Source of the DNA: Planctomycetales bacterium 71-10
GTDB lineage: Bacteria > Planctomycetota > Planctomycetia > Isosphaerales > Isosphaeraceae
Length of the DNA stretch: 64,000 nt
Direction: 5' to 3'
Assembly (NCBI GenBank): GCA_001898385.1
Contig: MKTT01000058.1
Span: 95,000 to 158,999 of the forward strand
Part shown: piece after piece, positions 27,868 through 36,741 of the stretch
How positions within the stretch are numbered: the stretch's first letter is position 1
Layout of the letters: every line of letters begins with the position of its first letter
Notes under the pieces: generated by a model
The model's input: only the letters and a program-made list of their open reading frames with translations
Told to the model about the DNA's origin: nothing
Database searches by the model: none
Made by a program: the position numbers and the translations under genes

Positions 27868-30270
27868 ATGGCCGAAGACGACGCCGCATGCCTCGACCTC
27901 CGGGAGAGCGAGGCCCGGTTCCGCGGCACCTTCGAGAACGCGGCGGTCGGCATCGCCCACTGCGACCTCGAAGGCCGCTGGCTCCGGGTCAACGACGCCT
28001 TCTGCGCGATCGTCGGCCACGAGCCCGGCCAGCTGATCGGCCATCCCTTCAACGACATCACCCACCCCGAAGACCTCGACCGCGGGCCGGCCGACTTCCG
28101 CCGCCTCGCCCGCGGCGAGCGCGGCCCGTACTCGGTCGAGAAGCGCTACGTCCGCGGCGACGGCGGCGTCGTCTGGGTGAAGCTGTACATCTCGCTCCAG
28201 CGCGACGAGGACGGCCGCCCCGCCCACGTCATCGCCGTGCTGGAGGACGTCGGCGAGCGCAAGCGGCTGGAGTCCGAGCTGCGGCGGGCCAAGGAGGAGG
28301 CCGAGGCCGCCAGCCGGGCCAAGGACGAGTTCCTGGCCAACGTCAGCCACGAGATCCGCACGCCCCTCAACGCCATCCTGGGGATGACCGAGCTGACGCT
28401 GGAGACCCCGCTCACCGACGACCAGCGGCAGTGCCTCAAGACCGTCCGGTCGGCGGCCGAGGGCCTGGTCCGGATCGTCGACGACGTGCTCGACTTCGCC
28501 AAGATCGCCGCCGGCAAGCTCGACGTCGACGCCGCCGAGTTCTCGCTCCGCGCCGCGATCGGCGACGTCCTCCGGTTCCTCGGCCCCCGCGCTCACGCCA
28601 AGCGGCTGGACCTGGTCTCCCAGGTCCGCGAGGACGTGCCCGACGCCCTGGAGGGGGACGTCGGCCGATTCCGCCAGGTGCTCATCAACCTCGTCGGCAA
28701 CGCGGTGAAGTTCACGGAGCGCGGCGAGGTCTTCGTCCTGGTCGAGCAGGAGGACGCCGCCCAGGGGACGACGGCCCTCCGCGTGAAGGTGAGCGACACC
28801 GGCATCGGCATCCCGCGCGAGGAGCAGGACCGGATCTTCCGGGCGTTCGAGCAGCAGGACGCCTCCACCACCCGCCGGTTCGGCGGCACCGGGCTGGGCC
28901 TGACGATCGCCGCCAGGCTGGCGGCGCTGATGGGGGGCGGGATCGACGTGGAGAGCGAGCCCGGCCGCGGCAGCACCTTCACGCTGACGGTGCGATTCGC
29001 CCGCAAGCCGCCGCCGTCGCGGCCCGCCCGGGCCCCGCAGCTCCCCCGCGGCCGGACGGCCCTGGTCGTGGACGACAACGCGACGACCCGGCGCGTCCTG
29101 GCCGGGTGGCTCGCCTCGTGGGGCCTGGGCACCGTCGGGGCCGGCGACGGGATCGAGGCCCTCGACTCACTCTGGCGCGGGGCGTCCCGGCGGCGTCCGC
29201 CCGACATCGTCCTGCTCGATAGTCGTATGCCCGACATCGACGGCCTGGACCTGGCCGCCAAGATCCGGTCCAGCGACGAGCTGGCCGCCGTCCCCATCGT
29301 GATGATGACGACCGGGGACGAGCCCGGCGACCTCGCCCGCAGCCGCGAGCTGCACGTCGCCGCGCGGCTGCTCAAGCCGATCCGCCAGGACGAACTCCTG
29401 GAGGCGCTCCGCCGCGTGCTGGCGGCGCCCGAGGACCGTCGCGACGGCCTCCCCGCCCCCGACCGGCCGCGGCCCGCCCCCGCCGCCGGTCGGCCCTCGA
29501 TCCTCGTGGCCGAGGACGACGAGTTCAACGGCCGCTTCCTGGTGCAGCTCCTGGAGCGGCGCGACTGCTCCGTCCGCCTCGCCCGCGACGGCCGCGAGGC
29601 CCTCGCGCTGGCACTCGACCCGGCGCGGGACTTCGACCTGATGCTCCTGGACGTCCACATGCCGGAGCTGGACGGCTTCCAGGTCATCGAGGAACTCCGC
29701 CGCGTCGAGGCCGCCCGCGGGGGCCGCCGGCTCCCCGTCGCGGCCCTGACGGCCCGGTCCAGGCGAAGCGATCGCGAGCGATGCCTGGCCGCCGGCATGG
29801 ACGACTACCTGACCAAGCCCGTGCGGATCGACCGCCTCTTCGAGGTGGTCGAGCGCCTGCGCGGGATGCGGCCCCCCCGCCCCGCCGACGGGGCCCCGCT
29901 CGACCCGGCCGCGCTCCTGGCCGCCTGCGGGGGCGACGGCGACCTGCTCGACGGCCTCTGCCGCGACTTCCGCGAACTCGCGCCCGCGCGGCTCGAAGCC
30001 GCCCGCGTGGCGCTCCGCGACGGCGACCCGAAGGCGCTGCGGGCCGCCGCCCACAAGCTCGCGGGGATGGCCGCCGTCTTCTCGGCCGCGGCCGGCGAGA
30101 TGGCCCTGTCCCTGGAGGCCGCCGCCGCGGCCGGCCGCCTCGACGACGCCCGGCCGATCCTCGCCCGCCTCGACGCCGCGCTGCCGGCCCTGATCGCCCG
30201 ACTGGACGGCCTGACGCCGGAGATGCTGGCGGCCCAGGCCCCCGGCGCGAAGGCCCCGCGCCGGGGTTGA
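27868..30270 (+). CDS. Hybrid histidine kinase: PAS-HisKA-HATPase-REC-REC-Hpt
   Basis: 800 residues, no membrane segment, so a cytoplasmic sensor. The PAS domain is at about 12-135 ([37 protein letters not shown]). HisKA has phospho-His161 in [11 protein letters not shown]. The HATPase domain has N box [11 protein letters not shown]1 DTGIGIP and G2 [10 protein letters not shown]. The first receiver has Asp451 (LLDSRMP) and the second Asp595 (LLDVHMP, with KPVR Lys). A C-terminal Hpt domain has His729 in [10 protein letters not shown]. The layout gives a full intramolecular phosphorelay that can pass phosphate to a separate regulator, most simply the divergent NtrC-type protein. The PAS ligand is unknown. 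The gene ends in the first arm of a 17-base direct repeat. Confidence 0.95.
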   Translation: MAEDDAACLDLRESEARFRGTFENAAVGIAHCDLEGRWLRVNDAFCAIVGHEPGQLIGHPFNDITHPEDLDRGPADFRRLARGERGPYSVEKRYVRGDGGVVWVKLYISLQRDEDGRPAHVIAVLEDVGERKRLESELRRAKEEAEAASRAKDEFLANVSHEIRTPLNAILGMTELTLETPLTDDQRQCLKTVRSAAEGLVRIVDDVLDFAKIAAGKLDVDAAEFSLRAAIGDVLRFLGPRAHAKRLDLVSQVREDVPDALEGDVGRFRQVLINLVGNAVKFTERGEVFVLVEQEDAAQGTTALRVKVSDTGIGIPREEQDRIFRAFEQQDASTTRRFGGTGLGLTIAARLAALMGGGIDVESEPGRGSTFTLTVRFARKPPPSRPARAPQLPRGRTALVVDDNATTRRVLAGWLASWGLGTVGAGDGIEALDSLWRGASRRRPPDIVLLDSRMPDIDGLDLAAKIRSSDELAAVPIVMMTTGDEPGDLARSRELHVAARLLKPIRQDELLEALRRVLAAPEDRRDGLPAPDRPRPAPAAGRPSILVAEDDEFNGRFLVQLLERRDCSVRLARDGREALALALDPARDFDLMLLDVHMPELDGFQVIEELRRVEAARGGRRLPVAALTARSRRSDRERCLAAGMDDYLTKPVRIDRLFEVVERLRGMRPPRPADGAPLDPAALLAACGGDGDLLDGLCRDFRELAPARLEAARVALRDGDPKALRAAAHKLAGMAAVFSAAAGEMALSLEAAAAAGRLDDARPILARLDAALPALIARLDGLTPEMLAAQAPGAKAPRRG

Positions 30271-30405
30271 GGGATCCGGGCGACTTCGGTCAGCCTGTAG
30301 GCTGGGTCGAGACCCAGCCCATGCAAGCCGTCGCGTATCCCGGGCTGGGTCTCGACCCAGCCTACGGGATCGATCCCGGCACCGGGCTCGCGCCGGGGTT
30401 GAGGG
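30257..30405. repeat. 24-bp inverted repeat flanked by 17-bp direct repeats
   Basis: Positions 30297-30320 and 30342-30365 are perfect 24-base inverted repeats (gtaggctgggtcgagaccca...) around a 21-base loop. Each arm also contains a small hairpin (ctgggtc/gacccag). The unit is bounded by an identical 17-base sequence at 30257-30273, which includes the kinase stop codon, and at 30389-30405. It lies between convergent genes and may act as a terminator. The direct repeats suggest insertion or slippage duplication. Confidence 0.75.
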
Positions 30406-30408
30406 GCG

Positions 30409-31383
30409 TCAGACGCCGACGGGCTGGTCGATCAGCTTGGAGACCAGCTTCTCCAGCGAGACGATGTCGGCGGCGAACTTGCGGATGCCGTCCGAGAGCT
30501 TCTCGGTGGCCATCGCGTCCTCGTTCAGCATCCAGCGGAACGCCTTCTCGTCAAGCGTGACCCGGGCCTCGGCGTCGGCCTCGTTCCCCGTCGGGACGAG
30601 CTTGCGGACGAGCGTCTCGTCGGCCTCCTGGAGTTCCTTCAGAAGGTCGGGCGAGATGGTCAGCAGGTCGCAGCCGGCCAGCTCGACGATCTCGCCGACG
30701 TTCCGGAAGCTGGCGCCCATGACCTCGGTCTCATACCCGTGCGACTTGTAGTAGCGGTAGATCCGCTGGACCGACTGCACGCCCGGGTCCTCGGTCGCGG
30801 GGATCGACTTCACGCCCCGGTCCTTCAGGTGCCAGTCCAGGATCCGGCCGACGAACGGCGAGATCAGGGTGACGCCGGCCTCGGCGCAGGCGACGGCCTG
30901 TGGGAAGCTGAACAGCAGCGTCAGGTTGCAGTGGATCCCTTCCTTCTCCAGGATCTCGGCGGCGCGGATGCCCTCCCAGGTGGAGGCGATCTTGATGAGG
31001 ATCCGCTCGCGGCCCACGCCCTCGGCCTCGTACAGCTCGATCAGCCGGTGTGCCTTGGCGACGGTCGCCTCGACGTCGAACGACAGGCGGGCGTCCACCT
31101 CGGTGGAGACGCGGCCGGGGACGATCTCCAGGATCTCCTTGCCGAAGCCCACGGCCAGCTTGTCCATGCACGCTTCGAGCTGGGCCTTCGGCTCGTCCTC
31201 GGTCGACTGGGCGAACGCCACGGCGGCCTGGACGATCCGCTGGTATTGCGGCATCTGGGCCGCCTTGTACAGCAGCGAGGGGTTCGTCGTGGTGTCGCGC
31301 GGCTTGTACCGAGCGATCGCCTCGATGTCCCCGGTGTCGGCGACCACCACCGTCATGGCTCGCAACTGGTCAAGCAGGCTCAT
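30409..31383 (-). CDS. tal: Transaldolase
   Basis: 324 residues, close to the 317 of E. coli TalB. It catalyses transfer of dihydroxyacetone units between sedoheptulose-7-phosphate and glyceraldehyde-3-phosphate in the nonoxidative pentose phosphate pathway, in the cytoplasm. Landmarks: VVADTGDI at residues 13-20 with the conserved Asp, DTTTNPSLL at 30-38, and the Schiff-base Lys131 in [12 protein letters not shown] (Lys132 in TalB). Further on are [18 protein letters not shown] and [10 protein letters not shown]. The minus-strand sequence TATAAT (31457-31452) about 70 bases upstream is a likely -10 box, though its -35 is poor. The neighbouring phosphatase gene is divergent. Confidence 0.96.
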   Translation of the reverse strand: MSLLDQLRAMTVVVADTGDIEAIARYKPRDTTTNPSLLYKAAQMPQYQRIVQAAVAFAQSTEDEPKAQLEACMDKLAVGFGKEILEIVPGRVSTEVDARLSFDVEATVAKAHRLIELYEAEGVGRERILIKIASTWEGIRAAEILEKEGIHCNLTLLFSFPQAVACAEAGVTLISPFVGRILDWHLKDRGVKSIPATEDPGVQSVQRIYRYYKSHGYETEVMGASFRNVGEIVELAGCDLLTISPDLLKELQEADETLVRKLVPTGNEADAEARVTLDEKAFRWMLNEDAMATEKLSDGIRKFAADIVSLEKLVSKLIDQPVGV

Positions 31384-31529
31384 TCCGCTTCCCTCGCTCG
31401 CTGGCTTCGTGGATGCTTCCAGGTCGTGTCCCGATCCGGATTACGATCGCAATTATAGGGAACCGCCCCGGCCCGTGGTAGACTCGTCGATTCGCGAGAC
31501 GACCGCCGGGGACGCGGAGGGGCCGAGCC

Positions 31530-32333
31530 TTGACGAGCCTGCGAACGATCCGGGGATTCGCCTTCGACCTCGACGGCACGATCTGGGCGGGCCCCGGCCT
31601 CCTGCCCGGCGCAGCCGAGCTGGTGGCCGACCTGCGCGAGGCCGGCGTCCCGGTCGTCTTCGCGACCAACTCCTCGCGATACGGGTCGCCCGCCATCGCC
31701 GCCGCGCTGGCCCGGCTGGGCATCCCCGCCGAGCCTCGCGAGGTGGTCGCCGCCTTCGACCTCACGGCCGACGAGGTGCTCGGGCTCATGGGCCCCGTCC
31801 CCGTCCTGGCCCTGGGCACCGACGACCTCGCCGGCTCGCTGGCCCGCGCGGGCCACACGCTACTCCCACCCGATCGCTGGGGCGAGGCCCGCGCCGTGGT
31901 CGTGGGGAACGACCCCGCGTTCGACTACGGCCGCCTCCGCGCCGCCTCGCGGGCGGTCGCCGCGGGCGCGACCTTCTTCGCGGTGAACCTGGACGCCCGG
32001 TTCCCCGTCTCCGACGGCTTCGACCCCGGCTGCGGGGCGCTCGCCGAGGCCGTCGCCACAGCCGCCCGCGTCCGGCCGATCGTCGTCGGCAAGCCGCATC
32101 CGAAGCTGTTCGAAGAGGCCGTCGCCCGGCTGGGATGCCCGGCCGGTTCGGCGGCCATGGTCGGCGACAGCCAGGCGTCGGACATCGTCGGGGGGCGGGC
32201 GGCCGGCATGTTCACGGTCTGGGTCGCGCCAGGCGAGGACGTCCCCGCCCTCGTCGAGCCGGACCTCGCCGTCGACGACCTGGTCGAACTCCGACGCCTC
32301 TGGCTCGACGCGGGGGCTTCCTGCGCCCGGTAG
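31530..32333 (+). CDS. HAD-IIA family phosphatase (NagD-like)
   Basis: 267 residues from a TTG start, chosen because GGAGGGG lies 8 bases upstream and no ATG fits. Motif I is FDLDGTIW (about residues 11-18), motif II TNSSRYGS, and motif III the Lys in VGKPHPKLFEEA. Motif IV is MVGDSQASDIVGGRAAGM. The large C2 cap between motifs II and III marks the HAD-IIA (NagD/PGP/pNPPase) branch. Such enzymes remove phosphate from nucleotides or sugar and glycolate phosphates; the substrate here is unknown. Cytoplasmic. It lies upstream of the YceI gene on the same strand, 56 bases apart. Confidence 0.88.
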   Translation: MTSLRTIRGFAFDLDGTIWAGPGLLPGAAELVADLREAGVPVVFATNSSRYGSPAIAAALARLGIPAEPREVVAAFDLTADEVLGLMGPVPVLALGTDDLAGSLARAGHTLLPPDRWGEARAVVVGNDPAFDYGRLRAASRAVAAGATFFAVNLDARFPVSDGFDPGCGALAEAVATAARVRPIVVGKPHPKLFEEAVARLGCPAGSAAMVGDSQASDIVGGRAAGMFTVWVAPGEDVPALVEPDLAVDDLVELRRLWLDAGASCAR

Positions 32334-32389
32334 AATCCGGGCGGGATCCGCGTCGGATCCGACCGAACAACCACCCGGAGCCTTGGCCG

Positions 32390-32965
32390 ATGAAGCTCGC
32401 CTCCGCCGCCTCGGGCCTGATGGCCGCCCTGTCCCTGTCGACGTCCCTCGCCGCGCGAGCGGCCGACGACTACGCGATCGACCCCGCCCACACCTCGGTC
32501 GTCTTCAAGTCGAACCACGGCGGGTTCGCCTCCAGCTACGGCATGTTCGACGAGGTTTCGGGCAAGTTCACGATCGATCCGAAGTCCATCGAGTCCTCGA
32601 AGTTCGAGCTGACCATCAAGGTCGACAGCATCGACACCGGCGACGCCAAGCGGGACGGGCACCTCAAGAGCCCGGACTTCTTCAACGCCAAGCAGTTCCC
32701 GACGATCACCTTCAAGAGCACCTCCGTGGCGAAGCACGAGGGCGGCCTGAAGGTCGTCGGCGACCTGACGCTCCACGGCGTGACGAAGCCCGTGACGCTG
32801 ATGCTGACCGGGGGCAAGGTCGGCGAGTTCCCCCCGGGCGTGGCCCGCACCGGCTACGACACGTCCATCGCCATCAAGCGGTCCGACTTCGGCATGGACA
32901 AGATGATCCCCGCCGTCGGCGACGAGGTGGGCGTCCTGATCAGCTTCGAGGGGACGAAGCCCTGA
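32390..32965 (+). CDS. YceI family periplasmic lipocalin-like protein
   Basis: 191 residues with a signal peptide (MKLASAASGLMAALSLSTSL, cleavage near ARAADD). YceI fold signatures: YAIDPAHTSVVFKSNH at the mature N-terminus, GMFDEVSGKFTIDP, then IDTGDAKRDGHLKSPDFFNA and FPTITFKSTSV. Near the end are GDLTLHGVTKPV and a terminal VGVLISFEGTKP. Family members bind isoprenoid or other amphiphilic molecules in the periplasm, in a beta-barrel. The usual role is in isoprenoid or stress physiology, but the ligand here is unknown. It is followed after 19 bases by a membrane protein gene, likely cotranscribed. Confidence 0.92.
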   Translation: MKLASAASGLMAALSLSTSLAARAADDYAIDPAHTSVVFKSNHGGFASSYGMFDEVSGKFTIDPKSIESSKFELTIKVDSIDTGDAKRDGHLKSPDFFNAKQFPTITFKSTSVAKHEGGLKVVGDLTLHGVTKPVTLMLTGGKVGEFPPGVARTGYDTSIAIKRSDFGMDKMIPAVGDEVGVLISFEGTKP

Positions 32966-32984
32966 TCGGGGCCTCCCTTCGACC

Positions 32985-33902
32985 ATGCCCGACCCGATCC
33001 TGATGCTTGAAGCCCTCGCGGCGGCCCTGGTCGCCTCGGCGCTCGTGGCCGCGGCGGGCCGGCTGGGCGGCCGACGCTGGGCCGCCGCATCCCAGGCCGC
33101 CGCGATCGCGCTCGGCGTCGCGGCGGGCCTGGCCGTGCTGAAGGTCCATCCCCGGTGGCCGATGCGCGAGGACCAGGACCGATTCCTGGGCCTCGTGCTC
33201 CCCGCGGTGGTCCTGCTCGAATCCCTGCCGGGGTCGGTCCGGTTTCCCGGCTGGGCCCGAATCGGGGCGAGGCTGCTGGCGTCGGCGGCCGTCGCGCCGG
33301 CGTTGCTGTTCGGATCGAGCTACGTCGCCGACCTGGCCGGTCCGGGCTCGGCGACCTGGCCGCCGGCCCAACGGTGCGCGATCCTCGCCGGCCTGGGCGC
33401 GACCCTGTTCGCCGGCTGGTCGCTGCTGAACTGGACGGCGCGGCGGTCGGGCTCGGCCTTCCGCGTCCCGTTCGCACTCGCGGGGGCCACGGCCGGGGCG
33501 TCGGGCTGCGTGATGCTCTCGGGCTACGCCACCGGCGGCATGAACGGCCTGCCGATCGCCGGGGCCCTCGCCGGCGCGGCGATCGCCGCCGCCCTGCTCC
33601 GCGGCGACGACCGCGACGCCCTCCCCGGCGTCGGGATCGTCGCCCTCTCCGGCCTCCTCCTGAGCGGCTACGCCTTCGGCGAGTTGCGGCCCGACGCCGC
33701 CGTTGCGCTGTTCCTCGCCCCCCTGCTCTGCGCCGTCCCCGAGGCCCCTCCCCTGGCCGGCCTCAAGCCCTGGGCGCGATCGGCGATCGCCCTGGCGCTC
33801 GTCGCCACGGCCACCGCCGCCGTCGTCGGCCTGACGCTGCATCGGTTCCAGGCCGCCGCGGCTTCGAAGGCCACCGACGACCCGTATGACGCCTATCGCT
33901 GA
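32985..33902 (+). CDS. Polytopic membrane protein, unassigned
   Basis: 305 residues, mostly hydrophobic, with about eight predicted membrane helices. Examples are LEALAAALVASALVAAAGRL, FLGLVLPAVVLLESLPG, FALAGATAGASGCVMLSGYA and SAIALALVATATAAVVGLTL. I do not recognise a family signature. The short polar C-terminus (SKATDDPYDAYR) is likely cytoplasmic. It sits directly after the YceI gene, and its last 10 bases overlap the 3' end of the convergent EamA transporter gene. Coding is supported by consistent codon use and absence of a better frame; function is unknown. Confidence 0.75.
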   Translation: MPDPILMLEALAAALVASALVAAAGRLGGRRWAAASQAAAIALGVAAGLAVLKVHPRWPMREDQDRFLGLVLPAVVLLESLPGSVRFPGWARIGARLLASAAVAPALLFGSSYVADLAGPGSATWPPAQRCAILAGLGATLFAGWSLLNWTARRSGSAFRVPFALAGATAGASGCVMLSGYATGGMNGLPIAGALAGAAIAAALLRGDDRDALPGVGIVALSGLLLSGYAFGELRPDAAVALFLAPLLCAVPEAPPLAGLKPWARSAIALALVATATAAVVGLTLHRFQAAAASKATDDPYDAYR

Positions 33903-34777
33903 GACTCCAAAGGCGCCTCCCGCCGCAAGCACGCCCCCGCCGCCGCGCCGCAGATCAGCAGCCCGCCGAGCAGCGTCCGCGGGCTCGGCGACTCGTGCAG
34001 GATCAGCCGGGCCAGGACGATCGCATAGACCGGCTCCAACCCGAACACGACGCTCACCGTCCGGGCCCGGAGATGCCTCAGGCTCGCCACGGCGAGCCCC
34101 TGGCCGACCGCCGTGAACACGACGCCCAGCACGACCAGTCCCGCCCAATCCCCCGGCGACACGCTTGCCACGCTCGGTAGGGCGAACGGGACCGTGATCA
34201 ACGCCGCGCCGAGTTGCTGATGGAACGCGATGGCCAGCGCCGGCTGGCGGGCGTTGTAGGAACGGCTCGCGAGCGCGAGGGCCGCGAACAGCAGCGCGGA
34301 GACGACGCCCCAGAAGGCCCCGCGCACCATCCCGTCCCCCGCGTCGAAGCTCGGGACGACCAGCACCAGCCCCAGGCTCACGATCGCCGCCAGCACGACG
34401 TCCGTCGGACGCAGCCGTTCGCCGAACACGGCCGGTTCGAGGAGCGTCGTGAACAGGGGGAACGTCGAGAACGCCAGCAAGCCGACGGCCACGGTGGAGA
34501 CCTGGATCGCCAGGAAGAACGTGACCCAGTGCGCCGCCAGGACGAAGCCGCACAGCAGCAGGCCGACCGCGTCCCGGGCCGGCCGCACGACGAGGCGACG
34601 GCCGGCGAGCGTGGCGAACGCGAGCAACGATGCGGCCCCGAACACGGTCCGCCCGGCGGTCAGGACGTCGGGCCCGACCGCCAGGGCCTTCGCGAACAGC
34701 CCGGAGCCGCCCGCGAGCAGCACGGCCAGGTGGAGTTGGATCAGCCCGATCCGGCGCTCCGATCGTTCGTCGATCAT
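33893..34777 (-). CDS. DMT superfamily transporter (EamA)
   Basis: 294 residues with about ten hydrophobic helices in two EamA halves (residues about 10-140 and 150-285). Second-half landmarks include GLVVLGVVFTAVGQGLAVAS, VFGLEPVYAIVLARLILHES and LLGGLLICGAAAGACL. The ATG overlaps the stop of the upstream PQQ-dehydrogenase gene by four bases (ATGA), pointing to translational coupling. DMT/EamA proteins export metabolites or amino acids. With its position after an exported sugar-oxidising enzyme, a substrate or product of that pathway is a possible cargo (inference). The 3' end overlaps the convergent membrane protein by 10 bases. Confidence 0.9.
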   Translation of the reverse strand: MIDERSERRIGLIQLHLAVLLAGGSGLFAKALAVGPDVLTAGRTVFGAASLLAFATLAGRRLVVRPARDAVGLLLCGFVLAAHWVTFFLAIQVSTVAVGLLAFSTFPLFTTLLEPAVFGERLRPTDVVLAAIVSLGLVLVVPSFDAGDGMVRGAFWGVVSALLFAALALASRSYNARQPALAIAFHQQLGAALITVPFALPSVASVSPGDWAGLVVLGVVFTAVGQGLAVASLRHLRARTVSVVFGLEPVYAIVLARLILHESPSPRTLLGGLLICGAAAGACLRREAPLESQR

Positions 34778-36660
34778 TCCGGCAGCGCGAACGCGACGAA
34801 CGCATCGCCGGCCTTGGTCCGCAGCTTCCCCGCGCCGCCGGCCGCGACGACCACGAACTGCCGCCCCCCGGCCGAGTACGTCGCGGGCGTCGCGTAGCCG
34901 CCGGCCGGGAGCGGGTGCTCCCACAGCAGCCGACCGTCGGCCTTGTCGAAGGCGTGGATCCGCTCGTCCTTCGTCCCGGCGATGAACACGAGGCCGCCCG
35001 CCGTGACGATCGTCCCGCCGAACGTCTCCGTCCCGGTGCGCGGGACGCCCCGCGCGGTCAGTTCGGGATGCTCGCCCAGCGGGACCTGCCACGCGAATTC
35101 GCCCTTATTCAGGTCGATCGCCGTGAGCACACCCCAGGGGGGCTTGATCGCGGGATAGCCCTCTTGGTCGAGGAACTGGATGTAGCCGGTGTGGCGATAG
35201 GGGCCTTGCGTGAGGATGTCCTCGGCCTTGGACTCGGTCATCGTCAGGATGTTGGGGACGTTGTTCGAGTTGACGTAGAGCCGCCCCGTCGTGGGGTCGA
35301 ACGACGCGCCCGACCAGTTCGCCCCGCCATGGTAGCCGGGGATCACGACGGTCCCGCGCCGGCTGGGGGGGAGGAACGTCGGCCCGTGCTGGAGCTTCGC
35401 CAACTGCTCCAGGACCGACTTGCGGTTGGCCTCGCCGATGTCCGTCGCGTCGGCGTCCTCGAACGCCTGGACGGAGAACGGCGGCGGCTTGACGGGAATC
35501 GGCTGGGTCGCGGCGGGCCGCTCGCCGTCGATCTCCGACGACGCGGCGGGGACGTCCTTCACGTCGAACAGCGGCTTGCCGGTCTCGCGGTCGAACAGGA
35601 AGACGTAGCCGGTTTTCGTCACCTGGGCCACGGCGTCGACCTTGCGGCCGTCGTGCTCGACCGTCACGAGGTTCGGGTACGTCGGCAGGTCGTGGTCCCA
35701 GAGGTCGTGGCGGAGCGTCTGGAAGTGCCAGGCGCGGCGGCCGGTGGCGGCGTCGAGGGCGATGGTGCAGTTGGCGAACAGGTTGTCGCCGGGGCGGTCG
35801 CCGCCGTAGAAATCGAACGCGGCCGAGCCGGTGCCGACGAAGACCATCCCCCGCGCGACGTCCACGCTCAAGCCTCCCCAGGCGTTGGCCGCGCCGCGGT
35901 CCTTCCAGGACTCGCCCTCCCAGGTCTCGTTGCCGAACTCGCCAGGCCGCGGAACGGTGCGGAACCGCCAGACCTCGGCGCCGGTGCGAACGTCGAACGC
36001 CCGCACGTCCCCCGGCGCGGCGATCCCGGGGCCCTCGCCGCACGAGAAGCCCAGGACCACCACGTCCTTGCAGACCGCCGGCGCGGAGGTCGGGCCGTAG
36101 GGGAGGAGCTTCGTCTTCTCGTCCAGCTCCTTGCGGAGGTCACGGATCCCGTTCTCGCCGAACTTGGGGTCGAGCTTCCCCGTCGCGGCGACGAGCGAGA
36201 ACAGCCGGCCGTCGGCCGTACCGTGGAGGACCCGGCGCTCGCCGCCCGGCTTGCCGTCCGACCAGTACGCCACGCCCCGGTTCACGCCCCCCGACGCCGG
36301 CATGTGCGGCGACGGGTGATCCTTCACCGGGTCGAACCGCCACAGCTCGGCCCCGGTCGCCGCGTCCAGCGCCACCACCTTCATGAACGCGGTCGTGACG
36401 TACATGACCCCGTCGACGACGACCGGCGTGCATTCGATCGTCTTGCCGACGCCGTTCGGATCCAATTCGCCCGTGTGGAAGGTCCAGGCCGGCTTGAGCC
36501 GCGCGACGTTCTCGCGGTTGATCTGGTCGAGCGTCGAGTACCGCATGCAGCCCGGGTCGTTGCCGACGCCGGGCCAGTCGGACGAGGCCGCCGGCTGGGC
36601 GGCGGTCGTCGCCGCGAAGCTCATTGCGATCACCGGGCCGAGCAAGATCCTGCAACGCAT
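34774..36660 (-). CDS. PQQ-binding-like beta-propeller dehydrogenase, exported
   Basis: 628 residues with a signal peptide (about 1-22, CRILLGPVIAMSFAATTAAQ). The mature start is SSDWPGVGNDPGCMRYSTLDQI, typical of quinoprotein glucose dehydrogenase-type propellers. Blade motifs recur as VVALDAATGAELWRFDP, RAFDVRTGAEVWRF, IALDAATGRRAWHF, FLFDRETGKPLFDV and HAFDKADGRLLWEH. HFQTLRHDLWDHDLP and ETFGGTIVTAGGLVFIAGT also match the GDH-type family. It has neither the membrane domain of mGDH nor a cytochrome c domain, so electrons would go to a separate acceptor. No PQQ biosynthesis genes are in the window. It is likely part of the exported-protein cluster 39973-33893. Confidence 0.9.
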   Translation of the reverse strand: MRCRILLGPVIAMSFAATTAAQPAASSDWPGVGNDPGCMRYSTLDQINRENVARLKPAWTFHTGELDPNGVGKTIECTPVVVDGVMYVTTAFMKVVALDAATGAELWRFDPVKDHPSPHMPASGGVNRGVAYWSDGKPGGERRVLHGTADGRLFSLVAATGKLDPKFGENGIRDLRKELDEKTKLLPYGPTSAPAVCKDVVVLGFSCGEGPGIAAPGDVRAFDVRTGAEVWRFRTVPRPGEFGNETWEGESWKDRGAANAWGGLSVDVARGMVFVGTGSAAFDFYGGDRPGDNLFANCTIALDAATGRRAWHFQTLRHDLWDHDLPTYPNLVTVEHDGRKVDAVAQVTKTGYVFLFDRETGKPLFDVKDVPAASSEIDGERPAATQPIPVKPPPFSVQAFEDADATDIGEANRKSVLEQLAKLQHGPTFLPPSRRGTVVIPGYHGGANWSGASFDPTTGRLYVNSNNVPNILTMTESKAEDILTQGPYRHTGYIQFLDQEGYPAIKPPWGVLTAIDLNKGEFAWQVPLGEHPELTARGVPRTGTETFGGTIVTAGGLVFIAGTKDERIHAFDKADGRLLWEHPLPAGGYATPATYSAGGRQFVVVAAGGAGKLRTKAGDAFVAFALPE

Positions 36661-36741
36661 CCGCGCCTCCCTCTTACCTTTTCGGGGCGCCCGGATCGGC
36701 CCCGGGCCCGCCCCTTCGTCACGTCTCCCGGCCGACCGTCT

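Noticed and set aside
30869..32389. In-frame N-terminal extension of the YceI protein
   Set aside because: It covers the antisense of transaldolase and a shifted frame of the NagD-like gene; the signal peptide starts at 32390.
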